A stretch of DNA of 6,362 nt from an uncultured Ruminococcus sp. (GTDB lineage Bacteria > Bacillota > Clostridia > Oscillospirales > CAG-382). The stretch lies in contig CACZRJ010000058.1 of the NCBI GenBank assembly GCA_902783535.1, positions 1-6,362 on the forward strand, read 5' to 3'. The notes beneath the pieces are model-generated. The model was not told the DNA's origin. It searched no databases and saw only the letters and a list, made by a program, of their open reading frames with translations. This document shows, piece by piece, positions 5,499 to 6,362 of this stretch; the first letter of the stretch is position 1; each line of letters starts with the position of its first letter. Position numbers and translations under genes: made by a program.

Positions 5499-6362
5499 AT
5501 GAAAGAAAACGGCGGCCGGAACGTCCGCCGGCATCCAAACAACGGACCGGTCACGAATATGATGGAATCAACCGATAAAAAAACATTTTTCGCCCTCAAG
5601 ACGGCCTTCATGTGCTTTCTTGCCGTCGCGTCCGCGGGAGCGGTCGTGCTGCGGCTTTATGTGATCTCGACGGACAAGCTTTCCACGCTCTCCGCGGTGC
5701 TCACGATCGTCATCGCCGTCTGCGCCGGCGTTTTCGCCTTCCTGCTCAGGAAAAAAGCCGGAGACAGCATCCGGACGGGTTCTCCGCTCACGGCGTTCGC
5801 CTACGCGGTCGCCGGGTTCATGGCCGTCACGATGATCGTCTGCTCGTTCGTCATCGAACGGCAGCCCGACAAGAACAGTTTCATTTTCATTCTGTCTCTC
5901 GTTTTCGCCGTCCTTGCATCGTTCTATTTTCTTCTGTCCGCGGCCAGCTCCTCCTTCTGCAGGAAAGCCGGGCCGTTCGCGCTCTTCTCCCTGAGTGCCC
6001 CGCTGTATTTCGCGTTCCGCGCGCTGAACGACTACATCAACATCGGGACGATGCCTTTCAAGAACTCCGGCGTATATCATCTGCTCGGCGTCATTTTCAC
6101 GATGCTCTTCTTCCTGCTCGAGTCCAGGCGTCTGGTTTCGGGCGGCGGCACGTTCCTGTATCTGCTGACGGGCGGAACAGCATTCCTGCTTCTCTGTTCC
6201 TACGACATCCCCGTTCTGGTCAATTACGTCCGCGGGATCGCTTCCGAAGGATACAGCGCCGTTCAGTCCCTGTTCTCCCTGTCGGTCATCATCTACATCG
6301 CGGTCAGGATCGTCCTTCTTCCTTCACCGGACGAAGCGGTCCCGGCTTCCGCTCAGCCGGAA
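5499..6362 (+). CDS. Polytopic membrane protein of unknown function, 3' part cut by window edge
   Basis: The frame is open for 288 codons to the right edge; the nearest in-frame stop upstream is at 5445-5447. I do not recognise the family. About eight hydrophobic segments are visible (near residues 32-52, 62-83, 98-119, 126-149, 157-175, 191-207, 217-234, 255-274), joined by short loops with arginine/lysine pairs (LLRKK, FCRK, ESRR). There is no signal peptide and no catalytic motif I can name. The Pro/Ala/Glu-rich end of the visible part (PSPDEAVPASAQPE) suggests a soluble tail or a nearby C-terminus. The start is uncertain: ATG 5499 coincides with the predicted transcript start, while ATG 5559 and 5562 would give a leader of 60 or more bases. 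None has a clear ribosome binding site. The gene is divergent from the pot operon, with no shown functional link. Confidence 0.75.
   Translation, partial: MKENGGRNVRRHPNNGPVTNMMESTDKKTFFALKTAFMCFLAVASAGAVVLRLYVISTDKLSTLSAVLTIVIAVCAGVFAFLLRKKAGDSIRTGSPLTAFAYAVAGFMAVTMIVCSFVIERQPDKNSFIFILSLVFAVLASFYFLLSAASSSFCRKAGPFALFSLSAPLYFAFRALNDYINIGTMPFKNSGVYHLLGVIFTMLFFLLESRRLVSGGGTFLYLLTGGTAFLLLCSYDIPVLVNYVRGIASEGYSAVQSLFSLSVIIYIAVRIVLLPSPDEAVPASAQPE
5511..5532 (+). repeat. GC-rich hairpin at the 5' end of the rightward transcript
   Basis: CGG-CGGA (5513-5520, one bulged C) can pair with TCCGCCG (5524-5530) around an ACG loop. It lies 12 bases into the predicted mRNA: inside the coding region if translation starts at 5499, or in the leader if it starts at 5559 or 5562. 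Confidence 0.4.

Noticed and set aside
5011..5611. Short frames on both strands in the intergenic region (for example 5011-5286 plus, 5132-5356 plus, 5327-5611 minus)
   Set aside because: No ribosome binding sites, no recognisable domains, and the minus frame runs across both promoters.

Overview
The window looks like part of a GC-rich Bacillota genome, probably a Clostridia-type bacterium. Coding regions favour G/C at third positions, genes start behind AGGAGG-type ribosome binding sites, and the proteins resemble the Gram-positive forms of their families. The taxon is an inference from style, not from a marker gene.

Layout. Positions 1-926 (minus strand) hold the membrane half of an ABC exporter that runs off the left edge. 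Positions 927-1059 are a gap with a strong intrinsic terminator (978-1020) and a GC hairpin. Positions 1060-4996 (minus strand) hold a compact polyamine-type ABC importer operon in the order potA, potB, potCD. Its genes overlap by one to four bases. The last gene is a single 654-residue protein that fuses the second permease (PotC) to the substrate-binding protein (PotD). Positions 4997-5498 are a 502-bp divergent intergenic region. It carries a near-perfect promoter for the operon (5326-5353), a leader of about 320 nt full of inverted repeats, and a second promoter (5465-5492) facing right. Positions 5499-6362 (plus strand) encode an unrecognised polytopic membrane protein that runs off the right edge.

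How the genes work together. PotA is the ATPase. PotB and the N-terminal part of PotCD form the membrane channel. The C-terminal PotD domain captures the substrate outside the cell and is held there by a seventh membrane helix rather than by a lipid anchor. One promoter about 320 nt upstream of potA should drive all three genes, and the hairpin terminator after potCD should end the transcript before the exporter gene.

Most noteworthy points: the long structured potA leader with an internal imperfect direct repeat, the PotC-PotD fusion and its changed binding pocket, and a promoter placed so that the rightward gene's mRNA would begin at the A of its ATG (leaderless). None of the leader structures matches a riboswitch class I recognise.
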